Below, piece by piece: positions 42,024 through 50,056 of a stretch of DNA of 64,000 nucleotides. Position 1 is the stretch's first letter, and each line of letters starts with the position of its first letter. The notes below the pieces were generated by a model, which had not been told where the DNA came from, did not search any database, and worked only from the letters and a program-made list of their open reading frames with translations. Both the position numbers and the translations under genes were made by a program. Source of the stretch: Curvibacter sp. CHRR-16 (GTDB lineage Bacteria; Pseudomonadota; Gammaproteobacteria; Burkholderiales; Burkholderiaceae_C); assembly GCF_018474005.1 (NCBI RefSeq), contig NZ_JAHCSH010000005.1:248001-312000 (forward strand), read 5' to 3'.

Positions 42024-42544
42024 GCCCCAGTCTCCGGCAACTGGCTCTTGGATGTGGATTGAAGCTGCAACTTGAGGCTCAGGATCAGCCAGGCCAATAC
42101 AGCTGCGACGACAAAGATGTCGGCAAGGTTGAAGGCCGGCCAATGCAGCCCTCGCCAATGCAAATCCAGATAGTCCACCACTGCGCCCGACTGAATGCGA
42201 TCGATGAGATTTCCACCCCCGCCGGCAACGACAAGCGCCCCTACCTTGCGCTCAAAGGGGTCTGTTCTGCGCATCAGCGAAGCAAATGTGACTCCGATGA
42301 CTACAACGACCCCAATGGCGATGAAGAAGTACCGCTGCCAGCCACCGGCATCTGCCAGGATGGAGAAGGCAGCACCGGTGTTGAGGACGTGGACGAGGTT
42401 GAACCAGCTGGTGACTTCAATCCCAGATCCCAGTGCAATGGTGTTGGCAAAGTAGGTCTTGGCGAGTTGATCTGCCGCTACCAGTAGCGCGACAAACAAG
42501 AGCCAAACCAGGCGCGGGTATCGGAATAGCCCGATTGAAGGCAT
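42020..42544 (-). CDS. lspA: lipoprotein signal peptidase (accessory LspA, PbrC-like)
   Basis: A 174-aa signal peptidase II with four helices. The catalytic Asp residues are in GNLIDRIQSG and AFNLADIFV, and VLNTGAAFSILAD carries the conserved N-x-G. It removes signal peptides from lipoproteins. An extra LspA is a known component of lead-resistance (pbr) loci, where it is called PbrC; its role is not settled. Here it heads an operon of disulfide and copper proteins. Confidence 0.88.
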   Translation of the reverse strand: MPSIGLFRYPRLVWLLFVALLVAADQLAKTYFANTIALGSGIEVTSWFNLVHVLNTGAAFSILADAGGWQRYFFIAIGVVVVIGVTFASLMRRTDPFERKVGALVVAGGGGNLIDRIQSGAVVDYLDLHWRGLHWPAFNLADIFVVAAVLAWLILSLKLQLQSTSKSQLPETGA

Positions 42545-42737
42545 AGGAACAGTTCCAGGAATGTTGGTATTCCCAGCCTTGTGGGCTGGGCCAATGCATT
42601 CGGCGTGCCTGGATTGAAGTACGCCAACCAGCAGTGCGAGAACGCACCGTGGCGGGGTATTGAATGCGCTTTGCGAGGATGGCTAGCCAGTGCCAAAAAG
42701 CGACTGACCAACCACCCAAGCGAAAGCTAACCCCCGG

Positions 42738-43100
42738 TTAAGACCGGGAGAGCCACTGAGGGCGATCTGGAACCTTAAGCGGAAGTGAGGCCAAGACGCG
42801 ATCGGCGCTTGGCTCAATGACGGCAATGCCAGGAAGGACTGAACTACCGACAGCGGTGGCCACTGCCAAGGAGCAACCCGCATGGCAACTGCCACAGTCC
42901 AAATCAAAACCTTTGGATGGGGACTTGTCCGACTGGGAGAGCTCCCCTGGCTGCACCTGATGCTGGTGGCCATGGTGTCCCAGGTGCTTGGTAGCTACGC
43001 CAATTTCGTGCTGGCAATAGCCAGCCGTTGCAGCCAAAGCGAACTGCATCGGAATTACCAGCAACAAGAAAACGGCAAGCCATTTGCGCATGGGCAACAT
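42738..43100 (-). CDS. CzcI-like small secreted metal-resistance protein
   Basis: A 120-aa protein with a CzcI-type start (MRKWLAVFLLLVIPMQFALA, then ATAGYCQHE) and His-, Cys-rich middle (HLGHHGHQHQV; DLDCGSCHAGCS). CzcI-like proteins are found with czc and related efflux genes and are suspected of regulating or buffering them. The start is uncertain: ATG at 43100 (MLPMRKW) or ATG at 43091 (MRKWLAV). Confidence 0.68.
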   Translation of the reverse strand: MLPMRKWLAVFLLLVIPMQFALAATAGYCQHEIGVATKHLGHHGHQHQVQPGELSQSDKSPSKGFDLDCGSCHAGCSLAVATAVGSSVLPGIAVIEPSADRVLASLPLKVPDRPQWLSRS

Positions 43101-43170
43101 TGTAGTAGCTTCAAGTTTTGAGTGAACCACAAGGAATAGCGATCAGCAGCGGCGAGTACCTGGTCTGAAT

Positions 43171-43194
43171 AAAAAAAGAGCCCCGAGGGGCTCT
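43171..43194 (-). terminator. Rho-independent terminator after copK
   Basis: Minus-strand read: AGAGCCCC, TC, GGGGCTCT followed by seven T. It lies between copK (ends 43261) and the CzcI-like gene and ends the copK transcript. Confidence 0.88.
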
Positions 43195-43260
43195 GAACTT
43201 AATTGCCAAAAACTGCTGTCAACATTTCGGCAGCATTTATTTTAGACTCCTGACGCCAAC

Positions 43261-43548
43261 TCACTTGACCGGACGACCATAGTGGTCGCGAATCACCGAA
43301 GACAGCAGTGCGACTTCGTCACTGTTCATCGTGATCGTTGTCCCGTCGGCCGCAGTCATGGTTTCACCCGCATTCATCCGGGTGGGACGACCGTACTTGT
43401 CTTCCATTGCCATCTTGCCATTCTTGAACTGATGAACGACCGAGCCGTCCTTCAACGGAATCGATTTGTCGATGGCGAGATCCATGGAGAAGGCGGAGGC
43501 AAAGGGAACGGCCAAGGCCAAGGCGAGGACAGATTTGCGAATGGACAT
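43261..43548 (-). CDS. copK: CopK family periplasmic copper-binding protein
   Basis: A 95-aa protein: signal peptide (RKSVLALALAVPFASAFS) then a mature domain VVHQFKNGKMAMEDKYGRPT and ADGTTITMNSDEV. The pattern matches CopK, a Met-rich beta-barrel protein that binds Cu(I)/Cu(II) in the periplasm of copper-resistant Cupriavidus. A diverged CopR-type site lies upstream (43664-43681), and copSR is encoded next to it. Confidence 0.85.
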   Translation of the reverse strand: MSIRKSVLALALAVPFASAFSMDLAIDKSIPLKDGSVVHQFKNGKMAMEDKYGRPTRMNAGETMTAADGTTITMNSDEVALLSSVIRDHYGRPVK

Positions 43549-43663
43549 AATTCAAACTCCTTCAATGTGAGTAAACCCCACGAGGTATTTCGTGGGTACG
43601 ATGCAATCGCTGCACCGTTGACTCCAATGTAGAAATTTGCCCCCAACACAAGCATGACCTGCA

Positions 43664-43681
43664 CGTTACAAGTACGTCATG
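43664..43681 (-). promoter_or_regulatory. diverged CopR-type box upstream of copK
   Basis: The sequence CGTTACAAGTACGTCATG keeps the TTACAA...GT.AT frame of the perfect palindrome at 45866-45883 (about 12 of 17 matched positions). It is about 115 bases before the copK start codon and just downstream of copS. Confidence 0.4.
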
Positions 43682-43718
43682 TTTTGGTCAAGCACTGCCG
43701 TGGTCTTGTCGGTCCGAA

Positions 43719-45131
43719 TCAGACCGGCGCGTTGGTATTTGCTGTCAGGCCACTGGCTTTGGGAAACCGCAGCGTGAAGCGCGTCATGCCGGCCTCGGAC
43801 GAAACCGCAATCCCACCGCCATGCGTATCCATGATGGCGCGTGTGATGGCCAGGCCCAACCCCGCGCCATCACTCTCGGGATGGGTTCGAGATTTGTCCA
43901 CCCGGAAAAAGCGATCAAAGAGACGCGGTTGCATATCCGGGCTGATGGTGTTCCCAGGATTGGTGACGCTCACCTCCGTCCAGTCATGCGTATATTCAAT
44001 GTGGATGGAGACCGTGGAGTCCGGCGTAGCGTGACGTATCGCATTGGAAAGCAGGTTGCTCAGTGCGCGCCTCAGCATCAGACGATCACCACTGATCGCG
44101 CCACTGCCAGTCAACTCCAGGCGAATATCCTTGTCCGTTGCCAGTGCTTCGTAGAAGTCGAACAAGGCCTGCGCCTCGACCTCTACCTCAACAGTCTCTT
44201 GGCTTGGCAGTGCCAGACCGTGCTCCGTTTTAGCAAGGAAGAGCATGTCCGACACCATTCTGGCTAGACGTTGCAGCTCCTCTGAATTGGATGCCAGCAC
44301 GTCCTGGTAGTCTTCGTTGCTTCTCTTTGTCGATAGCGTGACTTGGGTTTCCGTCAGCAGATTGCTGATCGGCGTTCTGAGCTCGTGTGCCAAGTCTGAC
44401 GAAAACTCTGAAAGACGACGAAAGTCTTCCTGCAGGCGGTCCAGCATGTCGTTCAAGGTGCTGGCTAGGTCCGCCATTTCTACCGGGACGGCTTCGACCG
44501 GCATGCGCTCTTCGAACTTGTTCGAGGTCACGGCTTGGGCACGCGTTCGCATGATCCGCAGTGGCGCCAATCCGCGGTTTGCAGCAAGCCACCCCAGCAA
44601 TCCGCTGAACAGCGTGGCGAGAGTCACATAAAACACCAACGTCGTCTGAAAATGCGCCTGGAAATGATCGTGCGACTTGGTGTCCAAGGCTACCCACACT
44701 GCCAAAGGCTCATCCCGTTGGAAATCTGTGGCGATCAGCGTGCCCAATGCGCGGTACTGATGCCCTGCGTCTTGCCAGTTGGATACGCTTTGCGTGCGCA
44801 GGTCCCGCCCGATTTGGCTTGCGTACCTGTCAGGTATCTTGAGCGGGGCAGTCTCATACAGAATCTTCCCATTGACCTGGACGGCAACGATCAACCCTTC
44901 ATGGCTGTGCAGTACTTCGTTAAGGCGATCTTGAAAATCCTTCCGTGACGTTGCCTTCGTTGCGACTTCCTGGACAAGGTGGATTTTGTCCTCCAAGAGG
45001 CTGCGGTCTAGGTCCTCGAAGTGCTGATTCATCGCGAGCGAGGTCACCCCTCCCAGGCCCAGCAGAACGGTAGCTGATGCCAGTGTGTAAAACAGGGTAA
45101 GACGGGTGGTGAGTGAGAAGCGCTGCGTCAT
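43719..45131 (-). CDS. copS: heavy-metal sensor histidine kinase
   Basis: A 470-aa CusS/CopS-type kinase. It has an N-terminal helix ([20 protein letters not shown]), a periplasmic sensor domain (about 35-165), a second helix near 170-190, a HAMP region, the H box [21 protein letters not shown] box [14 protein letters not shown], and G1/G2 boxes [19 protein letters not shown]. It phosphorylates CopR on periplasmic copper or silver. The gene overlaps copR by four bases. Confidence 0.92.
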   Translation of the reverse strand: MTQRFSLTTRLTLFYTLASATVLLGLGGVTSLAMNQHFEDLDRSLLEDKIHLVQEVATKATSRKDFQDRLNEVLHSHEGLIVAVQVNGKILYETAPLKIPDRYASQIGRDLRTQSVSNWQDAGHQYRALGTLIATDFQRDEPLAVWVALDTKSHDHFQAHFQTTLVFYVTLATLFSGLLGWLAANRGLAPLRIMRTRAQAVTSNKFEERMPVEAVPVEMADLASTLNDMLDRLQEDFRRLSEFSSDLAHELRTPISNLLTETQVTLSTKRSNEDYQDVLASNSEELQRLARMVSDMLFLAKTEHGLALPSQETVEVEVEAQALFDFYEALATDKDIRLELTGSGAISGDRLMLRRALSNLLSNAIRHATPDSTVSIHIEYTHDWTEVSVTNPGNTISPDMQPRLFDRFFRVDKSRTHPESDGAGLGLAITRAIMDTHGGGIAVSSEAGMTRFTLRFPKASGLTANTNAPV

Positions 45132-45814
45132 GGCGTGGTCAGCGGATTTTCCAGAACATAGCCCATGCCACGTACCGTCTGGAGCAGCTTGGGCTCGAAC
45201 GCGTCGTCAATCTTGCTGCGCAAGCGCCGCACCGCCACTTCAATGACGTTGGTATCACTGTCAAAATTCATATCCCAGACCTGCGAGGCGATGAGGGAGC
45301 GTGGCAAAACCTCACCTTGCCGACGCATCAGCAGTTCCAGCAAACCGAATTCCTTGGAAGTCAAATCGATGCGTTTGCCCGCACGCGTCACGCGGCGGCG
45401 CAGTAGATCCAGCTCCAGGTCGGCCACTTTCAAGGAGGTTGCCTCGACGCCGGACTTGCCCCGCCGCAAGATGGTGCGAACACGGGCCAGCAGCTCCGCA
45501 AACGAAAACGGTTTGACCAGGTAATCATCTGCGCCCAGCTCCAAGCCTTTGATCCGGTCCTCAACCTGGTCCCTGGCGGTCAGGAACAGCACGGGAACCT
45601 CGTTGCCTTTGCGACGCAGATTGCGCATCACCTCCCAGCCGTCCATGCCTGGGAGCATCACATCCAGGATGATGAGGTCATGTTCGCCTTCAAGGGCAGC
45701 GTGCAAACCGTCGTTTCCGTTGTGGAGCAAGTCCACGATAAAGCTGGCCTCCTTGAGGCCTTGGCGCAAGTATTCGCCCGTTTTGGGCTCATCTTCAATG
45801 ATCAGTATCTTCAC
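45128..45814 (-). CDS. copR: OmpR-family copper response regulator
   Basis: A 228-aa regulator. The receiver has [18 protein letters not shown] and the phosphorylated Asp in [14 protein letters not shown], with the switch Lys in [13 protein letters not shown]. The C-terminal winged helix reads [20 protein letters not shown] and [15 protein letters not shown]. It matches CusR/CopR. It is divergent from the copper operon across a perfect 18-bp palindrome (45866-45883). Confidence 0.93.
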   Translation of the reverse strand: MKILIIEDEPKTGEYLRQGLKEASFIVDLLHNGNDGLHAALEGEHDLIILDVMLPGMDGWEVMRNLRRKGNEVPVLFLTARDQVEDRIKGLELGADDYLVKPFSFAELLARVRTILRRGKSGVEATSLKVADLELDLLRRRVTRAGKRIDLTSKEFGLLELLMRRQGEVLPRSLIASQVWDMNFDSDTNVIEVAVRRLRSKIDDAFEPKLLQTVRGMGYVLENPLTTP

Positions 45815-45865
45815 AGTCGGCGTCCTTTTCCCGAGTGTGCACCGACGGGCCTAGTCACCGCCGAA

Positions 45866-45883
45866 GATTACAAATTTGTAATC
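45866..45883. promoter_or_regulatory. CopR box (perfect palindrome)
   Basis: GATTACAAATTTGTAATC, between the divergent copR and the copper-operon genes: 52 bases before the copR start and 72 before the next start codon. Sequence and place fit the CusR/CopR operator type. Confidence 0.85.
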
Positions 45884-45954
45884 TGAACGACAGGTTGGCG
45901 TTGGGACTGCCTCGATAGAGTTCAGCCAGTTTCACACAACCCCAAAGGACTCTC

Positions 45955-47061
45955 ATGCACCGTGTTCCGAACCAGCGACGCAAACCGCTACGGTTGGCAA
46001 CGCTCGCTTTGTGCGCACTAGCTGGTGTTGCATCCGCCCAGCCGACCACCCAGGAGCCTGTGGAGCAAGGCTCCATGGATTGGCGCAAAGCCAATGAAGC
46101 AGTCTCCCAATTCAAGCGGGGACATGCGGATGTTCTCAAATGGGAGCAGGCCAACGACACCGCATCCAAGGAAATTTCTGCCGTAGCACCGGACTTTTGG
46201 CTCAAGACGGCCGACGCCGCTGTTCGGCAAGCATGGCGTGCACGCCCCGAACTGGGATCGTCCTTATCCCAGCTGGGCGCAGTCAACCAGGAGCACATTG
46301 CCCAAGGGCGTTGGCTGGAGGTTGATCCTGCCGTACGTCGCCATGTGGATGAATTTGACGCGATTCTCGACACAGCGGTGGATGCCCGCAAGGCCTGGTG
46401 GGGGGCCGTGGCCGCCCAAGCCAGCCTGAAGTCTCAGCGCGACATGCAAGAGGCGTCTTCCGCTGCTGCCGAACTGGCCCGTCGCATGGCGCGCGTTGGA
46501 AATTGGAGCCGTATGGAACAGGCCCAGTCGCAGTCGAGGCTGGGTAGCGTCAAGCTGCAAACACTGAAGGCAGAGGCTGAATCCAAACAGGCCCATATTG
46601 CCTTGCTCAAGGCACTTCGGCTGCAGGGGACTGCATCGAGCGTGGGCTTACCAGATACCTTGCCAGAAGTAACCACGCCAGTAATCACCGCAGAAACCAT
46701 TCAAAAAGGGCTGAAGGCCCTTCGTCCAGTGCTCCCACGTGCCGAGGGCATGCGCGTCCAGGCAACGGCAAAGCAGGCTTTTGACATCTATGAGGCCAGC
46801 TACGCAGCTGCCCGTCTGTCGCAAGAAGAGCAGACATTGCGCCAGTTCGTCTACGACGAAACCGTGCTTCGGTACAACGGAATGTTGCTCAGTGTCTGGG
46901 ATCTCCTGGCAGAGACCGGTGCCCAGCTGCAGGCCAATGTGTCCGCGATCAATGCCAAGCGCGACCTCCTGATTGCCGAAGCTGATTTGCAACTGGTTTT
47001 GCAAGGCGGAGCCCCGGCCAGCTTCGTGGGCGTGGGCTCTGGCGCCACGGCTGAGAAATAA
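45955..47061 (+). CDS. TolC/OEP-like outer membrane protein
   Basis: A 368-aa secreted protein: signal peptide (LRLATLALCALAGVASA) and long helices with features of the OEP family (TAVDARKAWWGAVAAQ; RRMARVGNWSRMEQAQSQ; TVLRYNGMLLSVWDLLAETG). It is shorter than TolC, so one repeat may be reduced. It is the first gene after the CopR box, followed by a multicopper oxidase with a 12-base gap. It might provide an outer-membrane channel for the oxidase module or be a helical periplasmic protein. Confidence is moderate. Confidence 0.65.
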   Translation: MHRVPNQRRKPLRLATLALCALAGVASAQPTTQEPVEQGSMDWRKANEAVSQFKRGHADVLKWEQANDTASKEISAVAPDFWLKTADAAVRQAWRARPELGSSLSQLGAVNQEHIAQGRWLEVDPAVRRHVDEFDAILDTAVDARKAWWGAVAAQASLKSQRDMQEASSAAAELARRMARVGNWSRMEQAQSQSRLGSVKLQTLKAEAESKQAHIALLKALRLQGTASSVGLPDTLPEVTTPVITAETIQKGLKALRPVLPRAEGMRVQATAKQAFDIYEASYAAARLSQEEQTLRQFVYDETVLRYNGMLLSVWDLLAETGAQLQANVSAINAKRDLLIAEADLQLVLQGGAPASFVGVGSGATAEK

Positions 47062-47073
47062 CTAGGAAACACC

Positions 47074-48486
47074 ATGGATCAAACCAATTCCCGTCGCCGA
47101 TTTTTTGCAGGTGCTGCTACTGCTGTAGCGGGTATGGCGGTGGCTCGCTCTGCGCTGGCCACCTTGCCGGAACCGGTCATTCAGACTTCCGTGAATACAG
47201 CGCCACCGCTCATTCCTACGACCGGGCGTCCCTACAACCCTGTTGTGACTCTGAATGGCTGGACGCTGCCATGGCGTATGAACAACGGCGTCAAGGAGTT
47301 TCACTTGGTCGCCGAGCCCGTTGAACGGGAAGTCTCACCCGGCTTCAAAGTCAATATGTGGGGCTACAACGGCCAAAGCCCAGGTCCCACCATCGAGGTG
47401 GTGGAAGGCGACCGGGTACGAATCTTCGTCACCAACAAGCTTCCTGAGCACACAACCATCCACTGGCACGGTCAGCGACTGCCCAGCGGCATGGACGGTG
47501 TGGGTGGCCTCAACCAAAAGGCTATTCCCGTTGGCAAGACCTATATGTACGAGTTTGTCGCGCGCCGGCCGGGGACATTCATGTACCACCCGCACGCCGA
47601 CGAAATGGTGCAAATGGCCATGGGCATGATGGGCTTCTGGGTCACGCATCCCAAGGAAAAACACCCCCATATCAGTGATGTGGATCGGGACTTCTGCTTC
47701 CTGCTGAACGCCTTTGACGTGGAAGCTGGGACCAAGACGCCCAAGATCAACACGATGACCGACTTCAACATCTGGTCTTGGAACAGCCGCGTATTCCCGG
47801 GCATCGACACCCTCAATGTGCGCCACAACGACCGGGTCCGCATCCGCGTGGGCAACCTGACGATGACCAACCACCCCATCCACGTCCATGGACACGAGTT
47901 CCTGGTCACCGGCACGGACGGGGGGCCAACGCCACCAACCTCTCGCTGGTACGAAGTCACTACCGATGTGGCCGTCGGGCAAATGCGCCAGATTGAGTTC
48001 GTTGCCGATGAAGAAGGTGACTGGGCCATGCACTGCCACAAGAGTCACCACACCATGAATGCTATGGGGCACACCGTGCCCACCATGGTGGGGGTGGACC
48101 ACCGGGGATTGATCAAGAAAATCCAGAAAGTCACACCCGATTACATGCTCATGGGCGAGCGCGGCATGGCCGACATGGGTGAAATGGAAATGCCCATTCC
48201 CGAAAACACGGCCCCCATGATGACCGGTCAAGCCCAGTTTGGTCCCGTCGAAATGGGTGGCATGTTCACTGTGCTCAAGGTGCGCAAGGACCAAAAGCCG
48301 GGGGACTACAGCGACCCGGGCCCGTACCAATTCCCTGCGGGCACTGTGGCTCAGGAATTTACGGGTGTGCTCCCTGAACCTGCGCGGCTGCGCTCAGAGA
48401 TCGCCTCGGGCAAGCCCGCGAACGACAAACCAACCCCTACCACCGTACTGAATGCGCGCAAACCGTCGTCGCACTCCGGTCACTGA
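47074..48486 (+). CDS. multicopper oxidase (Tat-exported copper resistance)
   Basis: A 470-aa Tat-signal protein (RRRFFAGAATAVAGMAVA) with cupredoxin domains. Copper-ligand motifs are IHWHGQRLPSGMDG, FMYHPHADEM, NHPIHVHGHEF and MHCHKSHHTMNAMGH (T1 and T2/T3 sites); a His/Met-rich segment lies near residue 360 (MADMGEMEMP). It would oxidise Cu(I) to the less toxic Cu(II) in the periplasm. The pattern resembles two-domain copper oxidases of metal islands more than three-domain CopA. Confidence 0.88.
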   Translation: MDQTNSRRRFFAGAATAVAGMAVARSALATLPEPVIQTSVNTAPPLIPTTGRPYNPVVTLNGWTLPWRMNNGVKEFHLVAEPVEREVSPGFKVNMWGYNGQSPGPTIEVVEGDRVRIFVTNKLPEHTTIHWHGQRLPSGMDGVGGLNQKAIPVGKTYMYEFVARRPGTFMYHPHADEMVQMAMGMMGFWVTHPKEKHPHISDVDRDFCFLLNAFDVEAGTKTPKINTMTDFNIWSWNSRVFPGIDTLNVRHNDRVRIRVGNLTMTNHPIHVHGHEFLVTGTDGGPTPPTSRWYEVTTDVAVGQMRQIEFVADEEGDWAMHCHKSHHTMNAMGHTVPTMVGVDHRGLIKKIQKVTPDYMLMGERGMADMGEMEMPIPENTAPMMTGQAQFGPVEMGGMFTVLKVRKDQKPGDYSDPGPYQFPAGTVAQEFTGVLPEPARLRSEIASGKPANDKPTPTTVLNARKPSSHSGH

Positions 48487-48524
48487 TCTCGTACACCACT
48501 GTTTTTTAACCCAAGGAACCCACC

Positions 48525-49010
48525 ATGAAGTTTGCAAAATTTGTCTCTTCCATCATCGTTGTCGCCAGCATTGCGGCTATTTCCACTGGAGCCCTGGCCA
48601 GCGGCAATCACGCCGGCGGCCATGATGAAGAGTCCGCCATCGGAAAAGCTGGCGTTGCCGCCAAGGCCACTCGCACAGTGACCGTGGAGATGGCCGATAG
48701 CATGCGCTACACCCCCTCTGAGATCCAGGTCAAGAAGGGTGAGACCATCCGCTTTGTAGTGAAGAACGTGGGTAAGGTCCGGCACGAGCTGAGCTTGGGC
48801 ACGGAGAAAGAGCTGCTGGAACACTTGGAACAAATGAAGAAGTTCCCCGGCATGGAACACGATGAGCCCAGCAAGATCACACTGGATTCCGGCAAACAAG
48901 GTGAAATCGTCTGGCAGTTCACCAAAGCTGGAACCGTCAACTTCGCCTGCTTGATGCCTGGTCACTATGAGGCTGGCATGAAAGGTCAAGTGAAGGTCGG
49001 TGCCAAGTAA
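48525..49010 (+). CDS. periplasmic cupredoxin
   Basis: A 161-aa protein with signal peptide (FVSSIIVVASIAAISTGALA) and a plastocyanin/azurin-like domain. Copper ligands are visible in KVRHELSLG (His), VNFACLMPGHYEAGM (Cys, His, Met). It likely binds copper or shuttles electrons with the multicopper oxidase upstream, 38 bases away. Confidence 0.86.
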   Translation: MKFAKFVSSIIVVASIAAISTGALASGNHAGGHDEESAIGKAGVAAKATRTVTVEMADSMRYTPSEIQVKKGETIRFVVKNVGKVRHELSLGTEKELLEHLEQMKKFPGMEHDEPSKITLDSGKQGEIVWQFTKAGTVNFACLMPGHYEAGMKGQVKVGAK

Positions 49011-49063
49011 GCGGTACAGCGACCTCTAAGAAATTCGTTCCCATCCATACAGGAGTACTCAAC

Positions 49064-49405
49064 ATGACACGTATCCCACACGCTCTCGCAGCTACTGCCA
49101 CCGCTTTGTTGGCCTTGGTCAGCATGCCTGGCGTTGTCCACGCGCAGATGGACAACGCAAAGATGAATGAGACACAAATGACCTCCATGACCGACGGCGA
49201 GATCCGCAAGGTGGACAAAGACGCCGGCAAGGTCACGATCAAGCATGGAGACATCAAAAACCTGGATATGCCTGGAATGACCATGATTTTTGTGGCCAAA
49301 GAAAAGTCGCTGCTGGACAAGATTCAAGCAGGTGACAAGGTGAAGTTTGCCGTGATCAACGACGGCGGCAAGCTGGTGGTCACCGAGATCCAACCCGTCA
49401 AGTAA
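49064..49405 (+). CDS. CusF-like periplasmic copper-binding protein
   Basis: A 113-aa protein: signal peptide (ATATALLALVSMPGVVHA) then a CusF-like OB fold with KVTIKHGDIKNLDMPGMTMI; the Met/His set (H, MPGMTM) matches CusF, which hands Cu(I)/Ag(I) to the CusCBA pump. The Trp of CusF is not seen here. It lies 53 bases after the cupredoxin gene and is followed by a terminator. Confidence 0.85.
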   Translation: MTRIPHALAATATALLALVSMPGVVHAQMDNAKMNETQMTSMTDGEIRKVDKDAGKVTIKHGDIKNLDMPGMTMIFVAKEKSLLDKIQAGDKVKFAVINDGGKLVVTEIQPVK

Positions 49406-49447
49406 GACTTCCTGTACGCAAGTGAGGCTTGCAGGCAGTTTCCGGAA

Positions 49448-49478
49448 ATAACGAGGCGCCGTTGTGGCGCCTTGTTAT
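49448..49478 (+). terminator. Rho-independent terminator after the CusF-like gene
   Basis: ATAACGAGGCGCC pairs with GGCGCCTTGTTAT across GTTGT (one mismatch) and runs into TTTGT. It separates the oxidase block from the DUF411 and ATPase genes. Confidence 0.75.
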
Positions 49479-49528
49479 TTGTCAAAGCCGGAATGGTGTT
49501 TTGTCGTCAAACTACTAAGGAGCAAACC

Positions 49529-50002
49529 ATGGGCACTCAATTCAAGACCAGACTACAGCGCCGAATGCTGCTCGGATCTGTTTTGATACTGGCACTGCCT
49601 TGCGTACATGCCGCCAGCCATGGAGCCTCTATCGAGGTGTGGAAAGACCCTAACTGTGGATGCTGCAAGGACTGGGTGACTCACCTGGAGAAATCCGGCT
49701 TCACAGTGAAGGTCAACCAAAACGGCAACGATGTGGTCCGCGAGCGCTTGGGCATGCCCAGGCAATTGGGTTCCTGCCACACGGCCGTGGTCGGTGGTTA
49801 TGTCATTGAGGGGCATGTGCCGGCGAATGACATCAAACGGCTTCTGAAGGAGAAACCCACAGCCATCGGCTTGTCTGTACCAGGTATGCCAGTGGGCTCA
49901 CCTGGTATGGATGGGGCGGTTTACGCCGGACGCAAAGGTGCCTATGACGTCCTGCTGGTAGCCAAGGATGGCAGCTCGCGCGTCTACCAGGGTTATCGCT
50001 GA
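49529..50002 (+). CDS. DUF411 metal-binding protein
   Basis: A 157-aa protein with a signal peptide (RRMLLGSVLILALPCVHA) and a DUF411 domain: VWKDPNCGCCKDWVTHLEKS carries the Cys cluster and LGSCHTAVVGGYVIEGHVPA the second conserved block. The family is common next to copper genes, but its role is unknown. ATG at 49529 follows AAGGAG; an upstream in-frame start would precede the terminator and is unlikely. Confidence 0.85.
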   Translation: MGTQFKTRLQRRMLLGSVLILALPCVHAASHGASIEVWKDPNCGCCKDWVTHLEKSGFTVKVNQNGNDVVRERLGMPRQLGSCHTAVVGGYVIEGHVPANDIKRLLKEKPTAIGLSVPGMPVGSPGMDGAVYAGRKGAYDVLLVAKDGSSRVYQGYR

Positions 50003-50056
50003 CTTGGAATTTCTGGGCTCATAGTGGCCTTCGTAGGTTTACAGGGAGAAAGAAGC

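Noticed and set aside
43080-43110. Third CadR-type operator at the CzcI-like gene start (AGCTACTACA)
   Set aside because: It shares ten bases with the dyad, but no -35 sits at the right distance and it overlaps the likely start codon.
47335-48330. 331-codon frame antisense to the multicopper oxidase
   Set aside because: Mirror of the His-rich oxidase gene; composition follows that gene and no motif is seen.
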